The notes: generated by a model from the sequence alone, not told the origin. DNA of 54,728 nt from Oxalobacteraceae bacterium (GCA_947464955.1 CANHZI010000005.1:1-54728); one strand, 5' to 3'; positions 1 through 8,488 are shown, counted from the stretch's first letter. Numbers and translations are program-made.

Positions 1-78
1 ATAGGGAAGCACGACAAATTCGATCGCTACAAAGCCGCACACCACCGCAAAAAAATTCAGGCTAATGTATCTATTCAT
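1..78 (-). CDS. Start of a small hydrophobic protein, candidate RHS immunity protein (partial)
   Basis: An ATG at 78 opens a frame that stays open for 26 codons to the window edge. It begins MNRYISLNFFAVVCGFVA and looks like a signal anchor or first transmembrane helix. The ATG lies 2 bases after the TAG stop of the RHS core/toxin-tip gene, so translation is probably coupled; no strong Shine-Dalgarno site is visible. Immunity genes of polymorphic toxins usually sit directly downstream of the toxin tip, and many are membrane proteins, so position and hydrophobicity suggest that role. Most of the gene is outside the window, so the product cannot be identified. Confidence 0.5.
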   Translation of the reverse strand, partial: MNRYISLNFFAVVCGFVAIEFVVLPY

Positions 79-80
79 AA

Positions 81-3000
81 CTAATTCATTTTTCCAAGGA
101 TATCCAAGCATTTCAAAAATAAAATCGCTGCGCTTGATTGTTGAACAAAAGTTTCGCGTTCTCGGCGTATTTTCTCTTCTATTCCTAGCTCATCGTAAAC
201 AGTCCACTTTGAATACATGTTTTTTGAACAGTCACCATCGTAACAAACCTGATAACACGCAATTTGCCTGTGTAACTCGTACACGTCTTTAAAAGTTCTA
301 TATCTTGCAAAAAAACACATTCCTGATTCGGCACCCTTAAAAAGTCCTCCCTTGGGCGCTTTTGTATCAACCTTAGTTCCTGTCCGCATAATAGGAGGTT
401 CAGAATGAACATTCTCAAGTTCCCACTTTGAAAGGTCGATTTGTTTTGACGAAACCAATTTCTTATTAGTGATCCCTGGAATGCAGAATAAAGAAACACA
501 CAGACCAAAGTCATCAACCCCATTAGTTGGATTTCCTCCAACGTACCCAAAGGTATTCATACCGCCACTCAAACCTATGGGATCAGATTCAACATATCGC
601 CCTGTCTTTGGATCATAATCCCTAAAGTAGTTATAGTGCAGCCCCGTCTCCTCGTCAAACACTTGACCAGGGAAACGCAAGTTCATTACAAACTCTTTAC
701 CCACCACATTCTGCGGATTTTGATTCGGCAGACTCTCACCAAATGGTGTACTAATCCATTCCCATACGCTGTTACCACTGGCATCCGTCACCATCCGTGG
801 TGTGCCTAAATGATCGGCATGGATATCGTAAATCTGCGCTTGACGAGCAGCTACGTTTACCGCAACACTGCTGGACGTCGTACTTGCACCAAGGTTATCC
901 GTCGCCTTTGCACTGATGGTATAGCTACCCTCAGCTACATTCGTCCATTGATAGGTGTATGGTGCAGTGGTCAGTGTGGCAATGAGATTGGCGCCATTAA
1001 ACAGCTCGACTTTTGCCACGCTGCCATCGGTATCATTGGCCGTAGCAGCGATGATCAAGGTCGCTGGTGCTGTCGCCGCTGCCGGGTTAACTGTGACACT
1101 AACTGTAGGCGCAGTGTTATTAATCACACTAATCGCCACAGGCGCACTGCTCACACTATTGTTATTGCTGTCAGTGACTTTGGCACTGATGTTGTAGCTA
1201 CCCGCCACTACATTTTCCCAAGTCGCATTAAATGGTGCTGTGGTACTGGTCGCGATCAGATTCGCATCTTGGAAGTATTCCACTTTACTGATGCTAACAC
1301 CCGCATCAGGTGTGGCAGGTGTGCTCGTCAAAGTAATGCTAGCAGGCGCAATAAAGTTGGCATTCGCAGCCGGGCTCGTCAAACTGATCGTCGGCAAGCT
1401 ATTGACCTTCACCGTAATCGGGCTACTGGTTTGGGTTAAACCATTGGCATCGGTGGCTTTGGCGGTAATTGTGTAGGTGCCTGCTTGCACATTATTTGAA
1501 CTGATACTGAACGGAGCTGTGGTCGATGACGCTAACAGTGTTGCACCATTGAAGTATTCGACCTTCGTGATGCTGTTGCCGGCGCCGATAGCCGCTGCAT
1601 TCACGGTATAAGTGATATTCGCCGGCGCTGTAAAACTGCTGTTGTTGGTCGGCGATGTAATGCTGATCGTCGGAGGCGCATTCACCTTGACAGTGATCGG
1701 GCTACTGGTTTGCGTTAAACCATTTGCATCTGTTGCTTTGGCGGTAATTGTGTAGGTGCCTGCTTGTACATTGTTCGAACTAATACTGAACGGCGCAGTC
1801 GTGGATGACGCTAACAGTGTTGCACCGTTGAAGTACTCTACTTTGGTGATGTTATTACCAGCGCCGGTGGCTGCTGCATTGACGGTATAAGTAATGTTGG
1901 CTGGTGCTGCAAAGCTAGCATTGTTCGCTGGTGAGGTAATGCTGATCGTCGGCGCGCTATTGACCTTCACCGTGATCGGGCTACTGGTTTGCGTGAGACC
2001 ATTGGCGTCGGTCGCTTTGGCAGTAATCGTATAAGTACCTGCTTGTACATTATTTGAACTAATACTGAATGGTGCTGTGGTCGATGATGCTAAGAGTGTT
2101 GCACCGTTGAAGTATTCGACTTTGCTGATGCTATTGCCAGCACCGATCGCGGCGGCATTCACGGTATAAGTGATATTTGCAGGTGCTGCAAAGCTAGCGT
2201 TGTTCGCTGGTGAAGTAATGCTGATCGTCGGCGCGCCATTGACCTTGACCGTGACCGGGCTACTCGTTTGCGTCAACCCATTGGCATCGGTCGCTTTAGC
2301 CGTAATCGTATAAGTACCTGCTTGCACATTATTTGAACTGATACTGAATGGCGCAGTCGTTGATGAGGCTAAGAGTGTTGCACCATTGAAGTATTCGACC
2401 TTGGTGATGCTATTGCCGGCGCCGATCGCCGCTGCATTGACTGTATAAGTGATATTCGCTGGCGCTGCAAAACTTGTGTTGTTTGCAGGTGAAGTAATGC
2501 TAATCGTTGGCGGTGCGTTGACTTTGATGGTTGCTGCTACACTCGTCGTCGTTAAACCTTGCGCGTCAGTTGCCTTGGCTGTGATTCTATAAGTGCCAGC
2601 AGCGACATTGGCCCAACTCGCACTAAATGGTGCTGCCGTCGATGTCGCGATCAAGCTTGTACCTTGGAAGTATTCTACTTTGCTGATGCTATTACCGCTT
2701 CCATTGGCAGTTGCATTTGCCGTTAAGCTGATGTTGGCTGGTGCTACAAAGCTTGCATTATTAGCCGGGCTGGTGAGGCTAATTGTCGGTGCAGCAGCCT
2801 GTACTTTGACTGTGATTGGGCTACTCGTTTGTGTTAAGCCTTGGCTGTCGGTGACCTTTGCTGTCACGCTATAAGTGCCTAAAGCCGCACCTGTCCAACT
2901 GATGCTATATGGCGATGTAGTATCGCTACCAATCAAGGTACTACCTTGATAGAACTCGACTTTGCTAATCGTGGTGCCGCTCTTCGTGGTCGCCGCATTA

Positions 3001-3770
3001 GCACTTACTGTGATCGCTGCACCAGAAGTAAAGACGGCGTTATTCGCTGGCGCGGTGACGCTGGTGGTCAGCGGATTCGTCACTGTCAAAGTGACAGATG
3101 CTGTGGTTTTCGTATCGCCTAAATTGTCTGTGGCTTTGGCGGTAATCGTATACGTTCCGGGTGCAACACCTGTCCAACTATAGCTGTAAGGCGAAGTCGT
3201 ATCGGTAGCAATTAAGGTGCTGCCATTAAAAAACTCTACCTTGGCGATGCTGCCACCGGTATCACTCGCCGTCGCTGATAGCGTCACGGTGGCTTTACCT
3301 GCAACGCTGGTGTTCGCCGCTGGCGAAGTAAGGCTCACCGTCGGTATATTGTTCACCACGATAGGCACGGCTGCCGATGTCGTGACTTGATTTAAGCTAT
3401 TCGTTGCTTTCACCGTGAGGCTATAAGAGCCCGCCGCCACATTCGTCCATGTGTATCTATACGGCGCTGTGGTGCTCGTGCCCAGTAAAGTGGTACCTTG
3501 ATAAAACTGTACTTTGGTGATCGTCGCTCCGGCCGCATTGGTCGCGTTCGCGTTAATTGTAATCGACGCAGGGGCAATAAACTTAGTGTTCGCTGCGGGT
3601 GATGTAATACTCGTCACTGGCGCTGCCGCATAACTCCATGCGCTCAGGAACGTGAGGCTAAGTATTAGCCATACTCGGCAGCTACGAACGAACCAGGTGG
3701 CGATCGCCGGTGATTGGGCAACGCCTTGGCGTAGCGCGTTGATGATATTGGCAAAGTGCTGTTGAAACAC
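81..3770 (-). CDS. Ig-repeat/RHS-core protein with C-terminal variable (toxin-like) tip
   Basis: This 1229-residue exported protein starts at a GTG (3770) with a purine-rich GGGGA ribosome site 7 bases upstream. Residues 1-50 form a long N-region, a hydrophobic segment and an AYAAA-like cleavage region. Residues 51-975 are ten Ig-like repeats of about 91-95 residues (bacterial Ig family), each with TSPA and KVE(Y/F)F/ATD motifs. Residues 976-1091 are the RHS-associated core, with YDIHADHLGTPR, FPGQVFDEETGLHYNYFRDY and ESDPIGLSGG. After DPIGL, about 137 residues form a cysteine-containing tip from more A/T-rich DNA that matches no toxin family I recognise. The core begins exactly where the upstream 3934-5379 protein stops (YVYLDDIPVAVIK), so the two together read like one conventional RHS protein. 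It is likely secreted or surface-exposed, with the tip as a candidate contact-dependent effector; its activity is unknown. Confidence 0.85.
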   Translation of the reverse strand: MFQQHFANIINALRQGVAQSPAIATWFVRSCRVWLILSLTFLSAWSYAAAPVTSITSPAANTKFIAPASITINANATNAAGATITKVQFYQGTTLLGTSTTAPYRYTWTNVAAGSYSLTVKATNSLNQVTTSAAVPIVVNNIPTVSLTSPAANTSVAGKATVTLSATASDTGGSIAKVEFFNGSTLIATDTTSPYSYSWTGVAPGTYTITAKATDNLGDTKTTASVTLTVTNPLTTSVTAPANNAVFTSGAAITVSANAATTKSGTTISKVEFYQGSTLIGSDTTSPYSISWTGAALGTYSVTAKVTDSQGLTQTSSPITVKVQAAAPTISLTSPANNASFVAPANISLTANATANGSGNSISKVEYFQGTSLIATSTAAPFSASWANVAAGTYRITAKATDAQGLTTTSVAATIKVNAPPTISITSPANNTSFAAPANITYTVNAAAIGAGNSITKVEYFNGATLLASSTTAPFSISSNNVQAGTYTITAKATDANGLTQTSSPVTVKVNGAPTISITSPANNASFAAPANITYTVNAAAIGAGNSISKVEYFNGATLLASSTTAPFSISSNNVQAGTYTITAKATDANGLTQTSSPITVKVNSAPTISITSPANNASFAAPANITYTVNAAATGAGNNITKVEYFNGATLLASSTTAPFSISSNNVQAGTYTITAKATDANGLTQTSSPITVKVNAPPTISITSPTNNSSFTAPANITYTVNAAAIGAGNSITKVEYFNGATLLASSTTAPFSISSNNVQAGTYTITAKATDANGLTQTSSPITVKVNSLPTISLTSPAANANFIAPASITLTSTPATPDAGVSISKVEYFQDANLIATSTTAPFNATWENVVAGSYNISAKVTDSNNNSVSSAPVAISVINNTAPTVSVTVNPAAATAPATLIIAATANDTDGSVAKVELFNGANLIATLTTAPYTYQWTNVAEGSYTISAKATDNLGASTTSSSVAVNVAARQAQIYDIHADHLGTPRMVTDASGNSVWEWISTPFGESLPNQNPQNVVGKEFVMNLRFPGQVFDEETGLHYNYFRDYDPKTGRYVESDPIGLSGGMNTFGYVGGNPTNGVDDFGLCVSLFCIPGITNKKLVSSKQIDLSKWELENVHSEPPIMRTGTKVDTKAPKGGLFKGAESGMCFFARYRTFKDVYELHRQIACYQVCYDGDCSKNMYSKWTVYDELGIEEKIRRERETFVQQSSAAILFLKCLDILGKMN
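1398..2513 (-). repeat. Four near-identical 279-bp tandem repeats encoding Ig-like domains 5-8
   Basis: Ig domains 5-8 of the RHS-core protein are each exactly 93 codons and almost identical in amino acids. A landmark, the GCTAA(C/G)AGTG motif on the plus strand, recurs at 1531, 1810, 2089 and 2368, a constant 279-base step. Differences between copies are mostly silent. The outer domains (1-4, 9-10) are clearly more diverged. This suggests recent tandem duplication or gene conversion, and the copy number may vary between strains without a frameshift. Confidence 0.93.
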
Positions 3771-3784
3771 AATTTTTCCCCTTG

Positions 3785-3831
3785 CATCTCCTGTACACCC
3801 TTAACTCTTAAGAGAGCCCGTACAGGCGATG
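3785..3831 (-). other. Inverted repeat in the gap before the Ig/RHS-core gene
   Basis: CATCTCCTGTAC (3785-3796) pairs with GTACAGGCGATG (3820-3831) with one mismatch, and the loop holds a second palindrome, CTCTTAAGAG (3805-3814). In the minus-strand transcript this hairpin sits just before the GGGGA ribosome site and GTG start of the third RHS gene. No U-tract follows, so it is not a standard terminator. It may tune expression of the last cistron or protect mRNA. Confidence 0.5.
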
Positions 3832-3933
3832 TGCTTATTTGAATAATTCGAACAATCTTGGTTTTAACGGTAAATCAAACATACAGCGCAGGGGCCAAAC
3901 CTAAGGCACCCCGCAATAGTGACTTGATTATTT

Positions 3934-5379
3934 TCACTTGATCACTGCAACAGGAATATCATCAAGGTAGACGTAATTCGTCTCTTGATTTCCCGTCACT
4001 TCGGCGAGCAATTTGCCGCCAAGATCGTAGTGATAGACCGTCACGGTGTTGGGGCTTCCGCCCGTACCGATTAAGGTCTTTTGTACCCGTTGACCTAAGG
4101 CATTGATCTGGTATTGCACAACACCGGCAGCCGTAGTCGCCGACATCATGCGACCGCGTGTATCGTAGGCAAATTGCGCACGACCATTGTTCGTGGTACT
4201 ACCATTGGCATCCATCACGATGGCATTGGTTTGACTACCTGCAACCTGTGTTAAACGGTTACTCGTCGCACTGTAGCTATAATTAGTGTTCGCACTACCC
4301 AATGTTTGTGTAGTGCGGTTACCCACAGCGTCATAAGTAAAACTTTGACTTAATTGCGGTGTGATATAGCTCGTTAAACGATCCAGGCTATCGTAACCAT
4401 AGCTTGCTTGTTGGGTGCTGCTATTGACTTGGTTGATACTAATAATGCGATTGGCCGCATCATAGGTAATCGCTTGCACTTGGTTGTTGAGCGTGTAGCT
4501 AGCGATACGTCCATCGATATCAAAGCCACGTGTATACGCTTGCCCTGCACTGTTCAAGTAACTTTGTACACCTCCAAATGGGCGGTATACCACTTGACTT
4601 AGTATTGTCGCAGTCACACCGTCTTTGTTGGTGTCGATTTGTACGATACGTCCCAAACCATCACGGGTGTAGTTCAAACTACGTCCGTTGGGGTAAGTGA
4701 GTTTTATCAGACGACCGATTGGGTCATATTGATAACTCGTGGTTGCTGTGACTGAACTAGCGGGCGTGGAGTTTACACTCATCACACGCGTTTCGCTTAA
4801 TACGCGACCACGTGCATCATAGGTGTAGCTAATGCTGCCGTTCTCATCGGTAATTTGTGTTAAGCGACCTTTGGCATTGGTGCCTGCATCGTAGCTATAC
4901 CCTACCGTTTTACCGTCGTGATAAACGATTTGCGTAATACGATTTAATACATCGTAGCTATAACTAGTCTTTTGACCTTTCGCATCCGTGCGAGTAAGTA
5001 CATTACCGGCTAAATCAACACTTGTTGACGTCGTCCCCGTGTCAGGACTATTTAGTCCTAATTGATTACCTAAACCATCTACCGTGTACAAGGTACTCAG
5101 ATTACGGGCGTCTGTAACTTTAATTAAGCGGCCTTGTCCATCATAGGCATAGCTTGTGACCTTACCATCAGGATCTGTTTGACTCACTAGGCGACCTAAT
5201 GCGTCATAGCTCTGTAGCGTCGCCGCATTATTCGCATTGATGATCTTCGTCACATTGCCCATAGCGTCATATTCATAACGCGTTGTCGTGTTCTGCGTTT
5301 GGGAGGCAGCGTTTCCACACAGCGCACTCACCACCGTCGCCAATATCGTTTGGCGCATTACTTTATGAGTCGTCGACAT
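3934..5379 (-). CDS. Exported RHS/YD-repeat protein (middle segment of the split RHS locus)
   Basis: This 481-residue protein is almost entirely YD repeats (YDALGRLV, YDGQGRLIKV, YDVLNRITQI and similar). It starts with a short signal-peptide-like stretch, MRQTILATVVSALCGNAAS at residues 8-26. It lacks both the RHS N-terminal domain and the DPxGL core. It ends at YVYLDDIPVAVIK, the point where a conventional RHS protein would continue into the HTDHLGTPR core; that core is instead in the next gene (81-3770). Its ATG shares one base with the preceding gene's stop (TAATG), so translation is coupled. YD repeats build the shell that encloses toxin tips, so this piece probably assembles with its two neighbours. 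M8 at 5358 is an alternative start. Confidence 0.85.
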   Translation of the reverse strand: MSTTHKVMRQTILATVVSALCGNAASQTQNTTTRYEYDAMGNVTKIINANNAATLQSYDALGRLVSQTDPDGKVTSYAYDGQGRLIKVTDARNLSTLYTVDGLGNQLGLNSPDTGTTSTSVDLAGNVLTRTDAKGQKTSYSYDVLNRITQIVYHDGKTVGYSYDAGTNAKGRLTQITDENGSISYTYDARGRVLSETRVMSVNSTPASSVTATTSYQYDPIGRLIKLTYPNGRSLNYTRDGLGRIVQIDTNKDGVTATILSQVVYRPFGGVQSYLNSAGQAYTRGFDIDGRIASYTLNNQVQAITYDAANRIISINQVNSSTQQASYGYDSLDRLTSYITPQLSQSFTYDAVGNRTTQTLGSANTNYSYSATSNRLTQVAGSQTNAIVMDANGSTTNNGRAQFAYDTRGRMMSATTAAGVVQYQINALGQRVQKTLIGTGGSPNTVTVYHYDLGGKLLAEVTGNQETNYVYLDDIPVAVIK

Positions 5380-7694
5380 TATTGCATCCCCCCTGTCACT
5401 TGCTGCAGGCGGTTCAAGGTGTCGTACACACGCGTGACTTGACGCGTTAAATTACCGGTGCTGTCTTTAACCTCTTCTTTAACTCGGTTACCCATATTGT
5501 CGAGCGCATAGTTGATCGTATTGCCTAAGTGATCTGCTATCGAAATCAATCGGTGAGCGTTATCGTAGGTATAGTGAATTTGTGTCGCGTCTGGTAACGT
5601 CACTTGCGTTAATTGCCCTACACCATCGTAGGTGTAGTTCGTTGTTTCAGTATAGCCATCTGCCGTTACTGATTTACTGAGCAGCCAACCACGTGGATGA
5701 TAACTCATCTCCGTTACTACACCGTTCGGATCAACAATCCGTCCCACATGACCATGTGCGTCGTAATTACTTAAGCTAGTCGTATGACCTGCACCATTCG
5801 TTACACCAATTAAGTTACCTTGTGCATCATAGACATTCGTCGTCACATCATTCACATCAGTACGTGGACCTTTGACCGTCAATACTTGACCAACATTGTT
5901 ATAGGTATAAATCCAAACACGAGCGTCACCAACCAACTGCGCACTCACCCCTTGGGATCCATTACTATCCGTCGTTCCTTGCTCGATTCGGGTTAAAACC
6001 AACCCGTCGTCGTTATACTCAAAAATGGTGCGTTTTAAAGGTTCATAAATTTGAGCGGGCAAGCGCAAAGTTGCATGCCATAAAGTAGTTGTCGTCAAAG
6101 CCTGCGCTGTACCACTAGCCACAGTTCTCGAAACTTCTAATCGCCTCACCGTATCATAGGTGTACGTCGTGTAGATGTTATTAAAATCACGTGTACGAAT
6201 TAAATTACCAGCGAGATCATACTCTTTACCCTTCACCTCGCCGGTCCCCCCTTGAGATCTAGGAACACTACTCCAATCGAGGTAAACTTCATGGTTTATT
6301 ATCTTGTACCAAAAGTTCGAAGAAATCCCACTTGGAAGTACCATTGTAGTATAACCGTCGTGATGATTTGCGACATACTTTTCAACCCCACCAGCGTGCT
6401 CAGTTGAGACCGCTTTCCCAGCCCAGCCATAACCGAATTTAGCGAACAGAATCCCATTTTCATCAGTAATTTTCTCTAACAAATAAATAGATTCGAAATC
6501 AGTTTCACTTGAAGGAATTGAATACCAGTATTTCCGAATACCTCCGCCTGGATAAACAACTGAGGTAAGGTTATCAAACGCACGTGAATTCACACGACCA
6601 AAATTCCTAATCAACGTTTGTTGAGCGCTCTCATCATAGCGATATTCAAATATATTTCCCTCCGGATCCTTCATCTGAGACAAGCGGTTCTTATCATCGT
6701 AGAAAAATTTTATCGAACGGCCGAAGTTATCACTAACTTGAATTAGTTCAGACCCTGAATACTTCAGCGTAACAAACTCCCCCCCACGACGACGTATCGT
6801 TAAAAGTCTGCCTTCCACGTCATATATTTCGACATTTCCCAAATCAACCTCTTCATAGCGCCAACCAACAACCTCGCCATCACCATTCAATTCTGGATGC
6901 AGATTGTCTACTGATTTTCCAGAAGCGTTCCAATAACCTGCGTCATATCGAAAAGCCAAAGTTCGCCCATCACCACGTGATGCAAACACCAAATTAATTT
7001 GACCAGGTTTAATCAAGAGTGCTTTTTGATAATTGTGAAACCAATGTTTGCCCATATGCGCATTTATATTCTGCATTCCACGTGACATATATCGACGCTC
7101 AAACCGAAGCAACCCTCGCCCAGCGTAGTCCACTTCGACTTGGAGCTTTGCTCCAGTAAAAGCATTAATTGGGTTCCCAAAATTACCAGCACAACTATCA
7201 CACATAGTTGGCTCTGGGATACAGAGAGGGGGCGCGGTATTTCCCTCACTATCGGTAGCACTGAGTTGGCTTCCGGCAGGACACCATGGCTTTATGAACT
7301 TCAAAACCGGAAAATGAACAACTGCATCATCACGAAATGGTGGACTATTTGTACAACTGCCGAGATTCAATTGCCTAGGGTGCCAAAAAGGAGGATCTTC
7401 GCCTACGTTATAAGGGAGAATAATATAAGTAAAATGCCCGTCATTCATTTCTTGATTTAGAGCGGTCGTCGAACACACGGTAGGTGCCGTGTCCCCAGCA
7501 CCCTCACCTGGCAAAAGCGTCCGAACTTGAATACCCTTCGGTGGGTCATTGGCAGGAAAGCAGTTTATTGCGCCCCCAAATTGAGCACAATCACTGCGTT
7601 TTGCGACAATAGTGCTAACTTGAGCATTCGCCTCATCAACAAGACAGCAGGTCAATAAAAATAAAAATAACGACAAAATTATAGGTAAACGCAT
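5379..7694 (-). CDS. Exported RHS-family protein, N-terminal segment (DUF6531-like plus YD repeats)
   Basis: The start is set at the ATG at 7694 because it gives a clean Sec signal, MRLPIILSLFLFLLTCC followed by ANAQ; upstream in-frame codons add a polar extension. The product is 771 residues. A cysteine-bearing secreted N-terminal region is followed by CDSCAGNFGNPINAFTGAK, typical of the DUF6531 segment that opens RHS proteins, and then YD repeats to the end. It stops at YDTLNRLQQVTGGMQ, mid-array, and the YD array resumes in the next gene after a new signal peptide. It is the first gene of a three-gene set. Upstream is A/T-rich with a TTGACC and a CACTTA-TAAGTG inverted repeat at 7788-7802, possibly promoter and operator. 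Confidence 0.85.
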   Translation of the reverse strand: MRLPIILSLFLFLLTCCLVDEANAQVSTIVAKRSDCAQFGGAINCFPANDPPKGIQVRTLLPGEGAGDTAPTVCSTTALNQEMNDGHFTYIILPYNVGEDPPFWHPRQLNLGSCTNSPPFRDDAVVHFPVLKFIKPWCPAGSQLSATDSEGNTAPPLCIPEPTMCDSCAGNFGNPINAFTGAKLQVEVDYAGRGLLRFERRYMSRGMQNINAHMGKHWFHNYQKALLIKPGQINLVFASRGDGRTLAFRYDAGYWNASGKSVDNLHPELNGDGEVVGWRYEEVDLGNVEIYDVEGRLLTIRRRGGEFVTLKYSGSELIQVSDNFGRSIKFFYDDKNRLSQMKDPEGNIFEYRYDESAQQTLIRNFGRVNSRAFDNLTSVVYPGGGIRKYWYSIPSSETDFESIYLLEKITDENGILFAKFGYGWAGKAVSTEHAGGVEKYVANHHDGYTTMVLPSGISSNFWYKIINHEVYLDWSSVPRSQGGTGEVKGKEYDLAGNLIRTRDFNNIYTTYTYDTVRRLEVSRTVASGTAQALTTTTLWHATLRLPAQIYEPLKRTIFEYNDDGLVLTRIEQGTTDSNGSQGVSAQLVGDARVWIYTYNNVGQVLTVKGPRTDVNDVTTNVYDAQGNLIGVTNGAGHTTSLSNYDAHGHVGRIVDPNGVVTEMSYHPRGWLLSKSVTADGYTETTNYTYDGVGQLTQVTLPDATQIHYTYDNAHRLISIADHLGNTINYALDNMGNRVKEEVKDSTGNLTRQVTRVYDTLNRLQQVTGGMQ

Positions 7695-8230
7695 GGGACC
7701 CCAATTGGACATGAAGATAAGGAGACAATCTGATCGAGAATTTTCATATTTTATAATTACCAAGAGCTTAATAAAATATTAAAATAACACTTAAACTAAG
7801 TGGGTCAAAAAAAAGACCATGAAAATAGTTTGCTTAATGAAAAACTGGTATTTGTCTTGGGTATAGCTACGGGCTCGAACTAAATTACAATTTCTAGCAA
7901 AAGACCAACCACATAACTTAGCCCTATCTCAAAACGATAAGAAGCCAATACTCTACATTTAAGGAAGTCTCGAACAAAATTTGCGTAGATACTTATGCAT
8001 ACACCTAGGCCAAGTACAGACTGCATGAATGAAGAAGGAATCGGATGTGGACGAACCAGACCAAAAAAATTCGCCCAAAATAACGAACAAACGTGTTGCG
8101 ACAAAAGCGACGCCATACTAATTTAATTATTTTACGAAGGTATAATCTGAGGGGCTCACTATCGCCCAGCCATCCAGCCCGTACAATCAATTGAGTAAAA
8201 CTCATTTTTACGAGATGAACTTCCGAAAAA
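7695..8230. other. Gene-poor region between the RHS locus and tRNA-His
   Basis: I see no convincing gene here. Two overlapping minus-strand frames (7880-8116 and 8005-8205) are short, Phe/Leu/Arg-rich and resemble no family I know; they may be chance frames or decayed sequence. The stretch is more A/T-rich than its surroundings. It contains the leader of the RHS genes and a perfect 6-bp inverted repeat at 7788-7802. Confidence 0.6.
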
Positions 8231-8255
8231 GAAAAAGCCCGCTAAAAAGCGGGCT
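8231..8255 (-). terminator. Rho-independent terminator of tRNA-His
   Basis: AGCCCGC (8236-8242) and GCGGGCT (8249-8255) form a perfect 7-bp stem. On the minus strand it is followed by a run of T at 8232-8236. It lies 14 bases beyond the tRNA 3' end. Confidence 0.9.
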
Positions 8256-8269
8256 AAGTCTTTGAATTT

Positions 8270-8346
8270 TGGGGTGGACGATGGGGCTCGAACCCACGAC
8301 AACAGGAATCACAATCCTGGACTCTACCAACTGAGCTACGACCACC
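8270..8346 (-). tRNA. tRNA-His (GTG anticodon)
   Basis: A full cloverleaf reads on the minus strand. The acceptor stem is GTGGTCG/CGTCCAC with the extra 5' G(-1) diagnostic of tRNA-His opposite discriminator C, and the 3' CCA is encoded at 8270-8272. The D-arm contains AGCTCAGTTGGTAGAG. The anticodon stem CAGGA/TCCTG holds loop TTGTGAT (anticodon GTG). The T-arm contains GGGTTCGAGCCC. It is flanked by its own promoter and terminator, so it is a single-gene unit. The RHS locus lies on its 3' side. Confidence 0.97.
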
Positions 8347-8386
8347 ATTGGTACACTTAACAAAGTTACCGCCAAGTGAGCCTCGC

Positions 8387-8415
8387 ATTATACGAGGGTT
8401 TGATGAATCTGGCAA
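8387..8415 (-). promoter_or_regulatory. Sigma-70 promoter of tRNA-His
   Basis: On the minus strand, TTGCCA (8415-8410) is followed after 17 bases by a perfect TATAAT (8392-8387), about 40 bases before the tRNA 5' end. The bases after the -10 (GCGAGGC) are G/C-rich, like the discriminators of stringently controlled stable-RNA promoters. Confidence 0.88.
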
Positions 8416-8454
8416 ATGTTTTCCTTGTGATTACAATTTCGAAATTGGTAATCT

Positions 8455-8488
8455 CAAAAAAAAACCCATAGCAGAATGGCTACGGGTT
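8455..8488 (-). terminator. Rho-independent terminator downstream of the PCuAC gene
   Basis: On the minus strand AACCCGTAGC pairs with GCTATGGGTT (8488-8479 and 8472-8463, one G-T pair) and is followed by a run of T to 8455. It lies about 125 bases after the PCuAC stop codon and upstream of the tRNA promoter. Confidence 0.85.

Noticed and set aside
810-1439. Long open frame on the plus strand
   Set aside because: It is antisense to the Ig-repeat gene, cysteine- and arginine-rich, and shows no family features; a shadow of the repetitive gene.
1398-2513. CRISPR-like or non-coding tandem repeat array
   Set aside because: The 279-base repeats are in frame, 93 codons each, and encode Ig-like domains; no spacer-repeat pattern is present.
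5377-5381. The RHS break at TAATG as a sequencing error or frameshift
   Set aside because: The downstream frame begins with its own signal-peptide-like stretch of about 26 residues before the YD repeats resume, so a single-base error would not join the two arrays cleanly.
7880-8205. Two overlapping minus-strand frames near tRNA-His as genes
   Set aside because: Short, no ribosome site, no family resemblance, and each overlaps the other in a different frame.
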